64,000 nucleotides of DNA from Dactylorhiza incarnata (Eukaryota > Streptophyta > Magnoliopsida > Asparagales > Orchidaceae), in NCBI GenBank assembly GCA_033032865.1, contig JAWHQI010000019.1, positions 15,418,001-15,482,000 of the forward strand, written 5' to 3'. Made by a program: the position numbers and the translations under genes. Positions 43,102 to 55,451 of the stretch are shown one piece after another. Positions within the stretch are counted from its first letter, which is position 1. Each line of letters begins with the position of its first letter. The notes under the pieces were generated by a model. The model ran no database searches, was not told where the DNA came from, and worked only from the letters and a program-made list of their open reading frames with translations.

Positions 43102-46100
43102 AATCTAATAAAGGAAGAAACAATTTTGTCCCCGAAATATTAGGTTGAGGCTATGAGGATTTTCTTGATGAGAGTAAAATATCCACATCATATTCATTCA
43201 TGGGCACTTCATCCATAATAATTTCAAGCTCATATATGCATTCTCAATTGTTGTGGTTTATACATAGAAACTAGATTGCATGCGCACTCTTGCCTTGTAA
43301 AGTCATACGAACTAATAATGACACACTATTTCAATAATCACTACATCAGTCTAACTGATTATGTTGTGATTTAATCTCAAGCACATAACATACAAGAGAG
43401 CATTTAACAAGGACTTGGTGTGAACGAAATCAAGCAGGCTACTCATTTATAAAACCACGGTGCAATAGGCTACCACTACCAACATCTGTATCACTGTACA
43501 GGTTCTATGAGCCAACAAGACTGCCGAGTCACCAGCTCGTTTACACCTTGCAGGACTGGATCTCAAAACACTATATCTCTATAGCAGGTGTCATCAACAG
43601 TTGTCTTGCATCAATATCATACCTGCCTGCCATGAGTCTCCAACACACATCCTCGGTAATTTTATTTAATTTATAATATCATCACATTATGTATGCAAAC
43701 CAGTGCATAGACACCACTGTTGTGAATTTGTTAACTTAGCAACCACATTGCAAAACCTTAGCACTATGAGTGCTACGATTTAAACCAATTATCCTACAAA
43801 TGTCACTTTTAAACACAACTCTTTGACCAACAATCAAATACAACTCCAACTCAACCAATGTCAAGGCGTCCCCCAAACTTGTCATGCGGTCGTCTGACCG
43901 ACCATTGATCACTGAGAGACACTACAACACTATCAAGAGGATTCAGGTTTTCACTTAACTACACCCTTGAGGTTCTAATGATGGAACTCATGCTATCAGA
44001 ACCCAAGGAATACCACCAAGTCCTTATGTCATCCAAGCACTTGCCAGGATTCGACTAGTGCATAGCAGCACTCAAGGACTGCCAACTCAAGTCCTTACCG
44101 TCACATCAGGATATCATCGCATCCTTCACGTAGTATTGACATCCATCTAAAACCATGCTAAATTTTACTTAGCCTCACCCACAAAGGTCCTAATTGGAAC
44201 ACATCAGGATGTATTCATATCCTCAATTACCCAGCCATATGATTTATCCAGGAGTTCATGTATGAAAACTCGACAACCTCAGTGTATATCCCAAAAGGTT
44301 TTAGATCACCATTTCTCCTTGGTATACTTCTCCACATAACCTTCGACCAGAGCGAAGACATAACCATCCTTTAGGTACTCACCTCTGTTATTTTGGTAGG
44401 GAACTCAATGTAATTGAAAACTTGGTGTTTAACCATCCACCTTGCTTAAAATGACTCATTCATCAAGGAGTACCTAATTCTAATATTATCGACTTGTAAC
44501 GACTTAGATGAGAAAACCTCATTATAACAAGGCTAAGTGAAGCAGTCTACAAAGATTTATAACTCCCAGTGAAACCTCAGTTGGTCCATTAGCTAGGCCA
44601 ATAAACGAAGAAATAGGGTTAGCCCCCATACACCTGAGCTATGTTTCTTCGACCACCAGTATGGTACGTTCACCCCATGTATGCACACCGGCCCTATGGG
44701 CATGCCGTCCTCGATTAGGAGTTCTACACTATAACCACTTGCCACAAGGCACTTGAATAACAGTTCCTGGGACCTATTGAAGTGTTCTAGGCCCTCAAAG
44801 CTACCATTTTCAACAACCTTTTTAGGGGTCGACATGTTCCCGACTACAAAATGATCACTTTCTAGACTTGCAGTCTTATTGGATGTAAACTACAGTAAGG
44901 AGCATCATATTGTGGGTACGAACATCAAACATAGAATTCTCTTACTGCCACAACAGTGGATAATAAGCACTACTTCTAACCGCGATACTGGTCATGAGTT
45001 GCTCTCACTATAAAGGGGGCTTAACATTTATCATGTGATTTCACTATATCTACTGTTGATAAGTAAAATTTATTTCCCAAAATCATGAATCTTTCTAAAA
45101 GCGATCATGATATTTTTGATTTATGTGTTATAGAATACATCTTCCAAATTTAGCAAGTGGTTGGCAAACTTTTAACTTGTGGTGGGTAAGGATACATCCA
45201 ATGTCATGTCATGGCAAAATATTCATGTCTTTAATCATCAACAATTTTCACCATTTATCTTTTAGTTTTTAAAACAATCGAGTTCGCATTCACCCCATTT
45301 CACTTGCCACGACGATATCCTATCTCAATCCACAAATCCCCAACATGATGTTTTTGCCTCAAGAATTTAAGCTTGGACAAATTTATATTTTCAATGATTC
45401 CCAAAAATCAACATTTGTTCGACCTGTGATGTTTAACAATTTGTCTTAGTGATACTATGAACCATCGTTGCGGGCTTAGAGGATGGTATATCCATCGCTT
45501 CCTTCTAAGAGCACAAGGACCCGAGTCAGGTATTACTTTGGTCGAACCTAGATCATAGTTAGACTTGCACCAAATTCAGAATTCATGTCGAATTTCTTTT
45601 GGGATCCAGATAGTTCCATTTAAAGGGCCTCTTATCGTGAACTTAAACCTTGTCTCATTGTCGGGTTATGATACGGAGCCTCTAGAAATCTACCTTGCCA
45701 TGGCAATTATATTACACATAACCCTTAATTGTTCGTATATAGTGTATAAACTCCAAAGTTGCCCAAAATCGCCGCTAGAGATCGCTAATGACATGTTTAT
45801 TCCATGATAAACATTTGAGATTTTTAAATCACTTAACAAGTCATACTATCATTGTCATCTTCATAAATCAAACATTGTCGAATCAATGAAGCCATATTCA
45901 TTTTTGGCCTTTTACTAGTCGATTTGGATCTATTAATTTTCCCTAACATCCCTTTAACATACAAGTCATTGCAAATTTCCTAACTTCCTGGGATGGTTGA
46001 TCATTAAACCACTCGTACATATACAAACTTCATTATATCATCATGAGGGTACATAATTTCATCAAGTACCAAGCTATAATGTCATCAAAAGTTAAGTATA

Positions 46101-47129
46101 GATCGATACGGATCTTTACCAAAAGGGCTAACTTACTACTTTCCTCGTTTTCTTATTCACATAGTCTTAACATAGTGTGGGGAGCAAATACTCATACTTG
46201 AAGTACTATCATTTGTTATTCTGCTAGTAAAATTTCATCGATCCAAACTTGACATTAGTAGTTCACCTTGCCAAAGATGAACTACTTCATCAAGTACAAT
46301 CAATATCAATTGTTGAAAACTTGTGAATATTCTCAAATCCCAGAGAAACCCCAGTTGGTAATACTGGCCCAATAAACGAAGAGATAAGCCCACCATAATT
46401 CTTGGGCTGAGTCTCTTCGATCACTAACGTGGTATATCCATCCCCTATAAGCACACATTCTTAGGGCATATAATCCTCGACATGGAGTTTCACCTCAACG
46501 ATTACTGATATAGTATTTTCTTTAGGCCTTTAGATCTACCATTTACAACAACTTTTTAGGGTCAACATGTGACCAAGTCAAAAGAGATGGGCCTCTTCTA
46601 AGATTTAGATTCTTATTCAACCTCTGGTATTTATCATGGTAATAGCTTCACTATGATCAATATGGAGAGTATTAAGTTATCAATTAGACTTACGAGTCTC
46701 TTACTTCTCTAGTTAGTAAATTATAGGCATCAATCCTCCTCTGGATGATTCTATTAGTTGGGGTAAGATGATGGTCTCACTTAATGAACAAAGTAAGAAT
46801 ATCAAGGTATAAGCCTTGAGCACATACTCTTGCAATAAACTCTTCCCTAAACCACTTGGGTATTCGCTTACCTTAACCAAGTTTATACTTGAGGTCGATT
46901 CTTAGACTAGGATGCGCCACAAAACATGTTGGTAAGTCAAAATAATGTGGTGTCCTAGTTAGGTTGGCACTCGTTCTAAGGATTAATGGACAAACTTAGA
47001 GTGAATCCCATATGGGCACACCACAACTTCCGCTGCATTAGTTTGTCCTCAAACTGATTGATCGAGCGGGGCCGGTGTCATGGGTTAATGGACTTCTTTA
47101 TCTCAGGATCGTTGCGCTCTGATACCATT
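43102..47129 (-). other. Interior of element C, no gene recognised
   Basis: About 4.0 kb with only short frames. A module of about 280 bp is present twice in diverged form (44560-44850 and 46330-46590). It shares CCAATAAACGAAGA.ATA, TCTTCGA.CAC and CAACAAC.TTTTTAGGG on the plus strand. The first copy is open on the minus strand for 80 codons (44835-44593, MSTPKKVVENGSFEGLEHFN). I cannot assign it. A weaker third relative may lie near 45440-45620. Confidence 0.6.
47114..47127 (-). other. Primer-binding site of element C
   Basis: The minus strand reads TGGTATCAGAGCGC, two bases after the 5' LTR end at 47130. It decides that the 5' LTR extends to 47130 and is 4.46 kb long. Confidence 0.85.
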
Positions 47130-50100
47130 TGTAAGACCCCCCTCCCAGAACACAAACACGGTCGAGGGTAGTCTTATGCCCAGAACAGCCGCCTTGCGGT
47201 AGCATCAGCGCACGAGCTAACCTGTACCCCAAGACGCCTATCCTGCCGGCTAAGACCAATATCAGTATGCCAACCGATAATAAAAGAAAGCACATAAGTC
47301 ACATTCACACTAAGTATATAAAGTCCACAATATAACAATGCAGGAACACAGAAATCTCCTGAATATCAGAGTACAAAACTTGCCCGAATGCTACAACAAA
47401 GCGCTCAAAAGCTCACGTCAGTGACAGAAGGAATGGACGGTATCGTAGTCTCAGGCCCTGCCTCCCTGGCCTGGCTGTCCTCCTGCACCGTTCACTACTG
47501 CTGCTCAATCTGCGGGGTGTCCTAAAATTAAGGCATAGAAACCGTTAGTCATAAAGAATAAGTGGCATCACATTCTCTCACCCCGGCGACTCTTAAGCAC
47601 CGTGTGGAAGGAAAGAAAGAAAAGCTGCAATATAATAGTAAATACAATATGTAGGTGACAAGGAGGTACTACTAACCTAGCAGTTATATATCAACAACTA
47701 ACAACATGTACATAAAAGCATTTACATCTAGCAGTTATATATGAACAACTAACAACATGTACATATATACATCAAGCACCTTTCTAGCAAATCTATCATA
47801 ATATATCAAGGGCTACTATGAAACTGAGCAGTATATAAACGAGCGTCAAAGTGAGTATACCCACGCAGTAATAAAAGAGTCTAAGCAGCTAGAAAAGTAA
47901 AATAGAATAGTTATAAAGTAAACTAGAGCAAAAAAAGAAACAACTAGAACAGCTAAGAAAGTAACCTTAACTTATGTGTATACACACACAAACACATAAG
48001 CTAAGGGATCAGACAAGAAGTAAACTCATCGTATAAAAGATCCCATACTAATTTATACGATGATGTCTCTGTTTTATGTACGTATGCTACGCCATGATGT
48101 GCAAAGCAATGATGCAACTCACGCACACGACTCTGTACGTACAGACCTTTTGTAGTTCCCTCTGTTCCAGTGTGTCAACTGGAGTGTGTTAACTCAGGTA
48201 CCCAGTTGAGGAAAATAGGGTAGTGGATCGGGCTTGTCCACTTCTAGGCTTATGTCATGCATCTCCCAGCCTAGACCTTACGTACGCCACTAAGAACACA
48301 CAGGGTATCCACGTACTATCTAGTAAGCACCACCTCTATCCCGCTTTTTGAGTCTCCGCTCAGGTACACCCCATTGAGGCAAACATGGGCAGTGGATCGG
48401 GTCCTCCACTACTAGGCCAGTATGACACCTCCCAGCCTAGATCTTACGTACGCCCCTAAGAACACACAGTGTATCCACATACTACTTGATACAACAATGC
48501 CTCTAAGGAAAACACCAAGCTCTTCGCTCGGAGGACTCGACCAGTCCTTTCTTATACCACCTTATCTACCGTTCGCAGAACCCACCAGTCCTTCTTTATA
48601 TCCCGAGTTTACCGCTCGCAGGAATATCCTAATCCTTCCTATATAATACCCGAGCCTACCGCTCATAGGACCAACCCATGCTCTTAAGCAAGCAAGGGAT
48701 CCAAACCGAGTCCCTTCCCACGTTAACTTAGGATGTCAACCCATCCTAAGCACTATACCAAGCCCTCAATGCTACTTGTAGGGAGTTAGCATACTCTAAG
48801 CAGTGAGATACACAAGTCCTGTGATTTCACTCCAAACGATCCTAACCTAAGGAATACTTGTGCACAATATCATATCCTCAAAACTAAAGATCAATGACTA
48901 TGCTCGACTTTTAGTCAAGGGTTATTTCTCACCCAACCCTGTTAGATCAACATATATATTTAAATGCTAAATCATACTAAGCCATCAGTCGTTCATCACA
49001 TCCGAACACTTGGGTAAAAAAAGTGGTATTACAAACGTAGTTATACTTCTAACGATACATCACGAACAGTATGATCCTCAGGTGCAAACCCCGACATCGT
49101 TTAAATATAATCCTCTACATTAGTGGCAACTCGTATGTCTTATAAGTCAGCATTGGTTGACTGGTATGAGTGTATAAAAAAGCTGATCATAAACACTGAT
49201 ATTTATAAGTCCCATATCATTGAAGAATCAACCATGAAGTGGACAGTTAAGTATTCTATTTCTACGAGTACAGTCAAGCCGTGTCCTACCATCATGAGAA
49301 CATGTACAAACGACCTCCAATTAGCAAGTTTTAGGTTCATTACATAATTTGCCCCAATATTTAGATCAATCACCTCCAATATTATATTAGAATCATAATA
49401 GTAACCTTTACATACAATGTAAATCGGAGCACTATTCAAATCACTACTTGCCTAAAGTTTCATGTACATACTTATTGTCCTAGAGCGTCATCAAACAAGT
49501 GATTAATCAAGTGGCTATATCAAACCCAAGACTTCTAAAATTTCTACTATATGTCATGGTTAGCATCTTGAGCGTTTACACGAAATCTCAGTTCATTCGG
49601 AATAATCATGATAACTTTTACAGCACAATAATTTTATAACATAATATTGACAAATCACAGCAAGACTATATCCGAAAATTATGAATTTTAAGAGTGGTTT
49701 CCACATTGTCATCAAACATTTATCTACTAATTCCAAACAACTTCCGATAAACAAAACAAGGTAAATCACCAAAATACTATGAATCTGTACGCCTACCTCG
49801 CCTCGCACTAAACAAATTATATACCAATAACTAATATAAACTACATGGATGTAAGTGTTGATTGAACAACGTCCGATCATCTTCTTCCTCCAACCTGGGG
49901 CTGTGAATTTCCCGACCTGGAGTCTAATAAAAACTCTCACATCAGCCAGCTTATTTCTCGTCCGACCAACCAACACCACCACCCCTTTCCCGTATATGAG
50001 GTGCATCGACGGGCGGCAAATCGGTGACCGGAATAAATAATCAGAACACAGATTTTAGCCATCCATCCATGACTTGCTCTTAAATCGACTCAATTGAGTT

Positions 50101-51593
50101 CGACATCTCGCCTAGTTTTATCAAAGAAACTAGCACCAAGGGAGAGGGGAGGAAGCTCACTGAGTGTCCATGCATGCTACCCAATAACCGTGTATGCGAC
50201 ATTTGTTTGTCGTTCCTGGTACTAGATCTCGCCAGATCGGATCTCGTCGATTGTCGCCGAAGTGGTGTCGACCACTTTGAATGGGCTATTTTGGCTTGGA
50301 GAGCGAGGTCGAGTTGCTGAAATGTAGCGAACACGTCCAGATCTGGAGTTCTCGAGCTGTTTGGAGATGCAACTCGGATAAGGGATGAAGCTTCTCAGAT
50401 CGGGAGTGGTTTCGACCTTTGCAGTATGGGATGGAGAATCATATGCTGCTCTGTTTTGAAAAGATGAAGAGGAGGGGAGCTCAAATAGAGAGGTGGTTTG
50501 GCTGTAAAGGGTCGGTCGACCTTGGACAAGACATCCACTCGATAGCTCGCCGGAGATGAGAGGACGACCGGAGATCGAAGAGAGATCTGTAGGGAGATGG
50601 ATCTGGGAGTTCGTCGGCTGCTGTTCAGGAGGTAGCTACCGTGAATATCTGGAGGCGTGGAAGGAGAGCTCGCCGGAGGAAGAAGGAAGAGTTGTCGTCA
50701 TTGAAGAGGCAGAGATCGGGTTGGAGGGGACACGACGATACAGCTGGGAGGAGGCTTTGGTGATTCCTATAACCCATGTCCCGTAACTTATATATATATA
50801 TAAATGTATATAATTATGTTCATAATAAAAATAATAATACCAATATTAATTTTTTATGCATTCAATGCTCGCATGCTGCTCTAGGGAACTCGTAATTTGT
50901 CCCAAACGTACTCGTTTTGACCGTCATGCTAACACGCATCCACCGGGATGATCCGAGATCAATTCCGAGTTCGTTTGCTCTTTTTATGTTTGTTGGAGCG
51001 TTTACGGCCTAATTTTTGCGTCGCATCAAAACTCGTCGAACGACGTCAGAATTTTAAACTGATGACACTGTTGGACTCGTATTATTATTACGAGTCCAAC
51101 GGAACTGACTGGGGTCAATTTCGAAGCCGTTTGCTCAATTTCTACTTTTTGGGCAAATACGCTATTTGGAAACCATATTATGATTTCGCCGATTGTCATC
51201 AGAATCGAGCGCGAGCAATTTTGTTGAACTCGTATAGGCGTCACGAGTCTAACGAAACTGACAAAGGTGAATTCCAAGGTCGCTTGCTGCATATCACCTT
51301 TTTGAATAAATACGTTATTTGAAAACATTGGCATTTGAGCTAAAGTACGCACTATAATTCCTTCAAGGCGGCACGCTTCCTCGAGTTTTACTGCTCAAAT
51401 TATGCTCTCCGGACAGCTCAAATCCCGATACAACAAACATTGGGAAAAAGAGTAGAAATGGTACTTACCGCATTCGTCGAGTGCACTTCTCCGACTCAGG
51501 TGCAAACCTGGCCCTCAGTACACCCCGAGCTCGAGTCAACTCGCTTGACTCAAAAATGCGCAAAAGGGGTCTAGCTCGAATCAGGATGTTACA
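47130..51593 (-). repeat. 5' LTR of element C, 4.46 kb
   Basis: The plus strand starts TGTAAGACCCC and ends GGATGTTACA, giving TGTAA..TTACA termini. The half at 49452-51593 matches the truncated 3' LTR; the half at 47130-49450 is present only here. Small open frames inside (for example 50556-50786, +) recur in both LTR copies and look accidental. Confidence 0.8.
48195..48680. repeat. Tandem duplications inside the long LTR of element C
   Basis: A segment with AGTGGATCGGG..TCCAC..CTAGGC and CCCAGCCTAGA.CTTACGTACGCC is present at about 48198 and 48362. Next, about 48540-48680 is a threefold degenerate repeat of roughly 55 bp (CAGTCCTT..TATA..CCGAG.TTACCGCTCG). Another 60-bp duplication (CTAGCAGTTATATAT.AACAA) lies at about 47680-47770. 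Confidence 0.75.
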
Positions 51594-52926
51594 TTTATAC
51601 TTTCTGCTGCTGCACCCTCTACGACTATCACTTGCAAAGGATGCGGAGGTGGTGGTCACCATGCTTACGAATGCCCAGGAGGTGGGTTGTCAAGTGAATT
51701 CGCCCAGTTTAACTTAAATGAGTCTGTTAATTATGTAGGGAATCAAACTAGGGGCACCCTATGGAAATACTTATAATCCGGGAGTGAGAAATCATCCCAA
51801 TTTCTCATGGAACCAAAATGCGGCTGGCCAACGATGGCAATCGAGGCAGCATCAAAATGATGCGTATGCCTCTGGAAGTCAAACGAGGCCACCTCTACAG
51901 GGTTACAATCAAGGTTCCCCGGCCCCCAAGAAAAGCAAATTAGAAGAAATGATGGAAAATTTTATCGAGGCTTCCCGCTCCAACATGGCAAGCCAAACTA
52001 CTTCCATGAGGAACTTGGAAACGCAATTGGTCCAATTGGCTCAAGTGCTTACCGAGCGTTCGCAAGGGACTCTCCCCAGCAATACGGAAAAAAATCCCAT
52101 AGATCAGGGGAAGAGTCTTGCCGAAGCTGTAGTGAACAGCCCGAATGATTTGGTAGTCACCTGCTCCATTAATAACGTTGAGATGACTGCCTTATGCGAC
52201 TCTGGATCATCCCGCAACGTTCTTGCATTGCAAGACATTGCTAAAATGCAACTTAAAATAGATACAGATGATCAGAAGTCTCTCGTGCTCGCTAACAGGG
52301 CGGTTATTCAGGCAGAGGGAGATGTGAAAAATGTCGAAGTTATAATCGAGGGGACAGTGGTGGTAGCTGACATACAAGTGTTGGTACCCCATGGATATCG
52401 ATCCATTCCTATCTTGGGAGTACCATTCTTGAAGGAGAGTGGTGCTACACTGGATTTTTTTACTGGTTATGTTATTTTACCTAGTAAAGTGACACCTCCT
52501 AGTTGCCCCGAGGTTATGACCGAAAAATTTAATTGCTCTCCCACTTTTATTATTGATGATTTATTCGATAATGCAGAATACAGGAAAGAAGAAGAACCAT
52601 TTGGTGAGGAAAAGTAAGAGGATCAGCTGACTGGAGAAGAGGAAGAGGTTGATGTCCGAAAAGAGAACGACTCCGAGAGGGAGAAGAACTTCACTTCTGA
52701 ATTTGTTGAGCATGACTCAACCCGGGACAGTGTCCCATTCTTATTTTGCAATAATTTATGTGATAACTCAATTAAACGCTCTGTTTCTTGGGCTGATCCA
52801 GTCGCCACTGCGGTGACGGAAATGAAGCCACTCACCACAAAGGTGAGAAATTCTAAAAACTATGAATGCTGGCGCTCTCCAACGGTGGAGAAGCTAAAAC
52901 TGGAGAGGCTCTTATGTGGTCCATGA
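51594..52926 (+). pseudogene. Athila gag end and protease of element D
   Basis: The fragment begins with the zinc knuckle CKGCGGGGHHAYEC (about 51639-51680). After a frameshift near 51750 the frame from 51784 reads GVRNHPNFSWNQN, a block typical of Athila gag. A coiled-coil region (FIEASRSNMASQTTSMRNLE) follows, then the aspartic protease: MTALCDSGSSRNVL and IPILGVPFLKESGATLDF. A TAA at 52615-52617 interrupts, and the same frame then stays open to a TGA at 52924. Reverse transcriptase, RNase H and integrase should follow but are absent. About 200 bp later the 3' non-coding block shared with element A begins. So the pol part was deleted before the element decayed. The upstream half of gag was separated by the insertion of element C. 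Confidence 0.88.
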
Positions 52927-53813
52927 TCTGCTGCTCTCCGTGGTGAGAAGGCAGAGGCTAGGGGAAAATTGGGAAACACCAATTTTGGCCCTAAAGCTTT
53001 CACCTCCGCTCTGCAAGCCACTGGAGAAGTGCAATACAAGTGTGCGTATAGCTAAGCTTTATTTTGTTTTTCTTGAATTGTGAATGTGTGTTTGTGAACT
53101 TGTTTTTAATTTATTGAACTCTATAAATTGCTTTAATACAGGTATTTGGTCCACCTTAAGGACATTAAAGAAAAGGGCTCTAGGGAGACAACCCAATGGA
53201 GGACCCTTCGGTTCCAATTTATTGCTAATCTGCTTATGCTCCTATTTTCTTTCTATTTTTGTCTTTTGTTTGCTTTATTCGTAGGAGCAGTGCTTTTTCG
53301 GGCGGCTAACCTGGTGATTTCCAAGGACTAACGCCAATCTTCTGGTATGCTTATATCTGAGCATAGGTACCCTCTTCCCTAGCTTTCTCTTATTTTCATT
53401 ATCAAAAATTCACGTGATTGTCCAATTCAAGTCTGGGGGGAGAGTGTACTGAGTATTCACTACACGTGTACATGTTTTAGCATACCAGAAGTATATTTTT
53501 ATTTATGTCATATTATAGCATACACCAGTTCACCCGCACGCGCACTCACTTGTTTGTCTGCTTCCGTACATGCTATCTAGGTTTGGAATGTGAAATAGTA
53601 TGTTGGCTTAGGAATTGCAAATCGGAGTGCGATGTTGACTCTTGTAGTGCTCTAGTCACATCCGCATGCTCCCATAGAAATTTGATTAAAATTAGATTAT
53701 CTCTATGCTTTTAATTTACAATTAGTGTTTTTTTGTAGTTTTTTATTTATTTTACTCATTTTGTGAATGTGACTGAAATTTGCAGTAGCACGATGTTGTG
53801 TGTTGATGCGCAA
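52927..53813 (+). other. 3' non-coding part of element D
   Basis: It holds the GGTCCACCTTAAGGACATT..GGGAGACAACCCA block (53149-53202), a hairpin (53347-53364: ATGCTTA, loop TATC, TGAGCAT, one mismatch) and an internal AAGTCTGGGGGGAGAG tract (53429). A GCGATGTTGACTCTTGTAGTG block lies at about 53629. At 53813 it is opened by element E. Confidence 0.8.
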
Positions 53814-55451
53814 ATCTTAGCACGCCGCTATAGGCGGTGGCAAGACTGCGGCACGAACCGGCAGTGTACCGATCGTTCAAGTAATAATATGAGGAAGTAA
53901 ATCCCCAAGTATCGAATCTCTCAAGGAACACAGTAAGGTGGAGTTTACTATTGAGGCAGGACTTGAGATTGAAGTCCTTTATGTCGGATGGATGTGAAAG
54001 GGGGTGATTTGGATTGTGGAAAATAAAGTAAAAGAGCTACAACTACTCCTATGCAATGCCGCTATGCAATGTTTCGCTTGGCGGGATGGAGACTAGGCAG
54101 GCCTTGAGCGCACTGCGTCGCAAGAGCGGATGGACGAGAAGGCAAGCGGGTGGAATGGTTTGCACCGGCGGAGTCGAGGTGGATTACACGGGCCGTTAGC
54201 ACCGCTTAGCTTTGCGGATGGAAGAGTAGGCACACGGAATGGGCGAGTAGTCAGGCAGAATGGATGGTGGAATGGGGGCGCTCCTCAAATCACATAAACC
54301 ACAAACATAACCACAAAACCCTGGAAAAATACACAAATAATATTTAGGGTTTATGGACATCATTCATATAGAAACATACAACCACACACATCAAATAGAA
54401 TCAGCAAAAATAACAAGGAGGAGGTAAGATTACAACCGAAGCACGAAGACTCGTCAGAGATTCACGGCCGGAATCTAGGGTTGTCAATCCTCGTCCGGGC
54501 TCGGTCTTCAACTGTCGTCCGGGGTAGAAGAGGGCTGTCACTACCTCCCAATGGACCCATCTTCTTTCTCAATAGACTTTAGCCACGATCTTGCGGAGAA
54601 CTCCAAGGATATAGTGCAAAATCTGTTGAAATGGAGCTTGGAATCTTCTGAATGATGGAGGAGGCCGAGAGGATACTCCGGCTCGAGATTGGCGTGAAGA
54701 ATTTGTCCGGAGCACCTAAAGATGGTGGGCGGCGATGGAGCTGCGAAATTGGCGAAACTGGAGCTCTTGGACGCGGGAAAGAAGGTCGATCCTTCTAGGG
54801 AGGAATCTGCAGCTTATATAGAAAAACAGTTAGAAATTGGTCATGCACGGTCGAACGCACAACCGTGCATAGATCGTGCGATATTAATAATAAGAAACAG
54901 CGCAGGAAGATGACCAGGAGTGCCCGTGCGAATTACTCACGCACGGGAAAATCCGCCCGCGCGTCAAAACTCACAGGTAAATTCAGAAAAGCTAAAAACA
55001 AGGCTAAACAGGTTGATCGTGCGATTCCTTCATGCACGGGCACTGCCCGTGCTTAGAGACGCACGATCAATGACAGAACATCATATTCCACCCCAGATGA
55101 GAACACACGATCACCTATGACCGTGCGTCAAGGAAAACGCACGACCGTGCGATATGCGCAGTCATGAATTCTGGATAGAACTGGATGAACTGTCCACCTG
55201 CATCAGCCACAACACAGCTGGGAACACCGTTCCAGCTCCAATATGAAAATAGAAATATGATGGGGAGCACAGTGTGCTTGCCCCCAACAAAATAGTGCGC
55301 AATTGCGCAGAAAAATGGGCCTAGAAGTGCACTTAGCGTGGAATGATAGTTGGCTATCAAATATGAACGAAAAAATGTCTAAAGTGTAGTGTTTTGACTA
55401 AATATTCGGCCCAGATGAGCCCATAAATGTGTAGATAAATGCGACTCATCA
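53814..55451 (-). repeat. 3' LTR of element E
   Basis: The plus strand starts TGATGCGCAAATC and ends GACTCATCA. The TATA box (TATATAAG on the minus strand) is at 54814-54821. Upstream of it on the minus strand is a GCACGATC/CGTGCG palindrome cluster (about 54838-55152). Confidence 0.95.

Larger units (their letters stand above)
40871..51593 (-). mobile_element. Element C: Del/Tekay-like element with giant LTR and non-coding interior
   Basis: On the minus strand: 5' LTR 51593-47130 (starts TGTAACATCCTGATTCGAGC, ends GGGGTCTTACA), primer site 47127-47114, interior 47129-43102, then a 3' LTR from 43101 that matches the 5' LTR down to about 40871 and stops. The interior ends with TTTCGGGGACAAAATTGTTTC, the chromovirus-type sequence before the 3' LTR. 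No gag or pol domain is readable. It fits a large non-autonomous (LARD-like) element. It was inserted into the Athila gag of element D, which resumes at 51594. Confidence 0.8.

Noticed and set aside
44593..44835. Possible host gene in the interior of element C
   Set aside because: The 80-codon frame belongs to a module repeated at 46330-46590 inside a transposon and has no recognisable domain.
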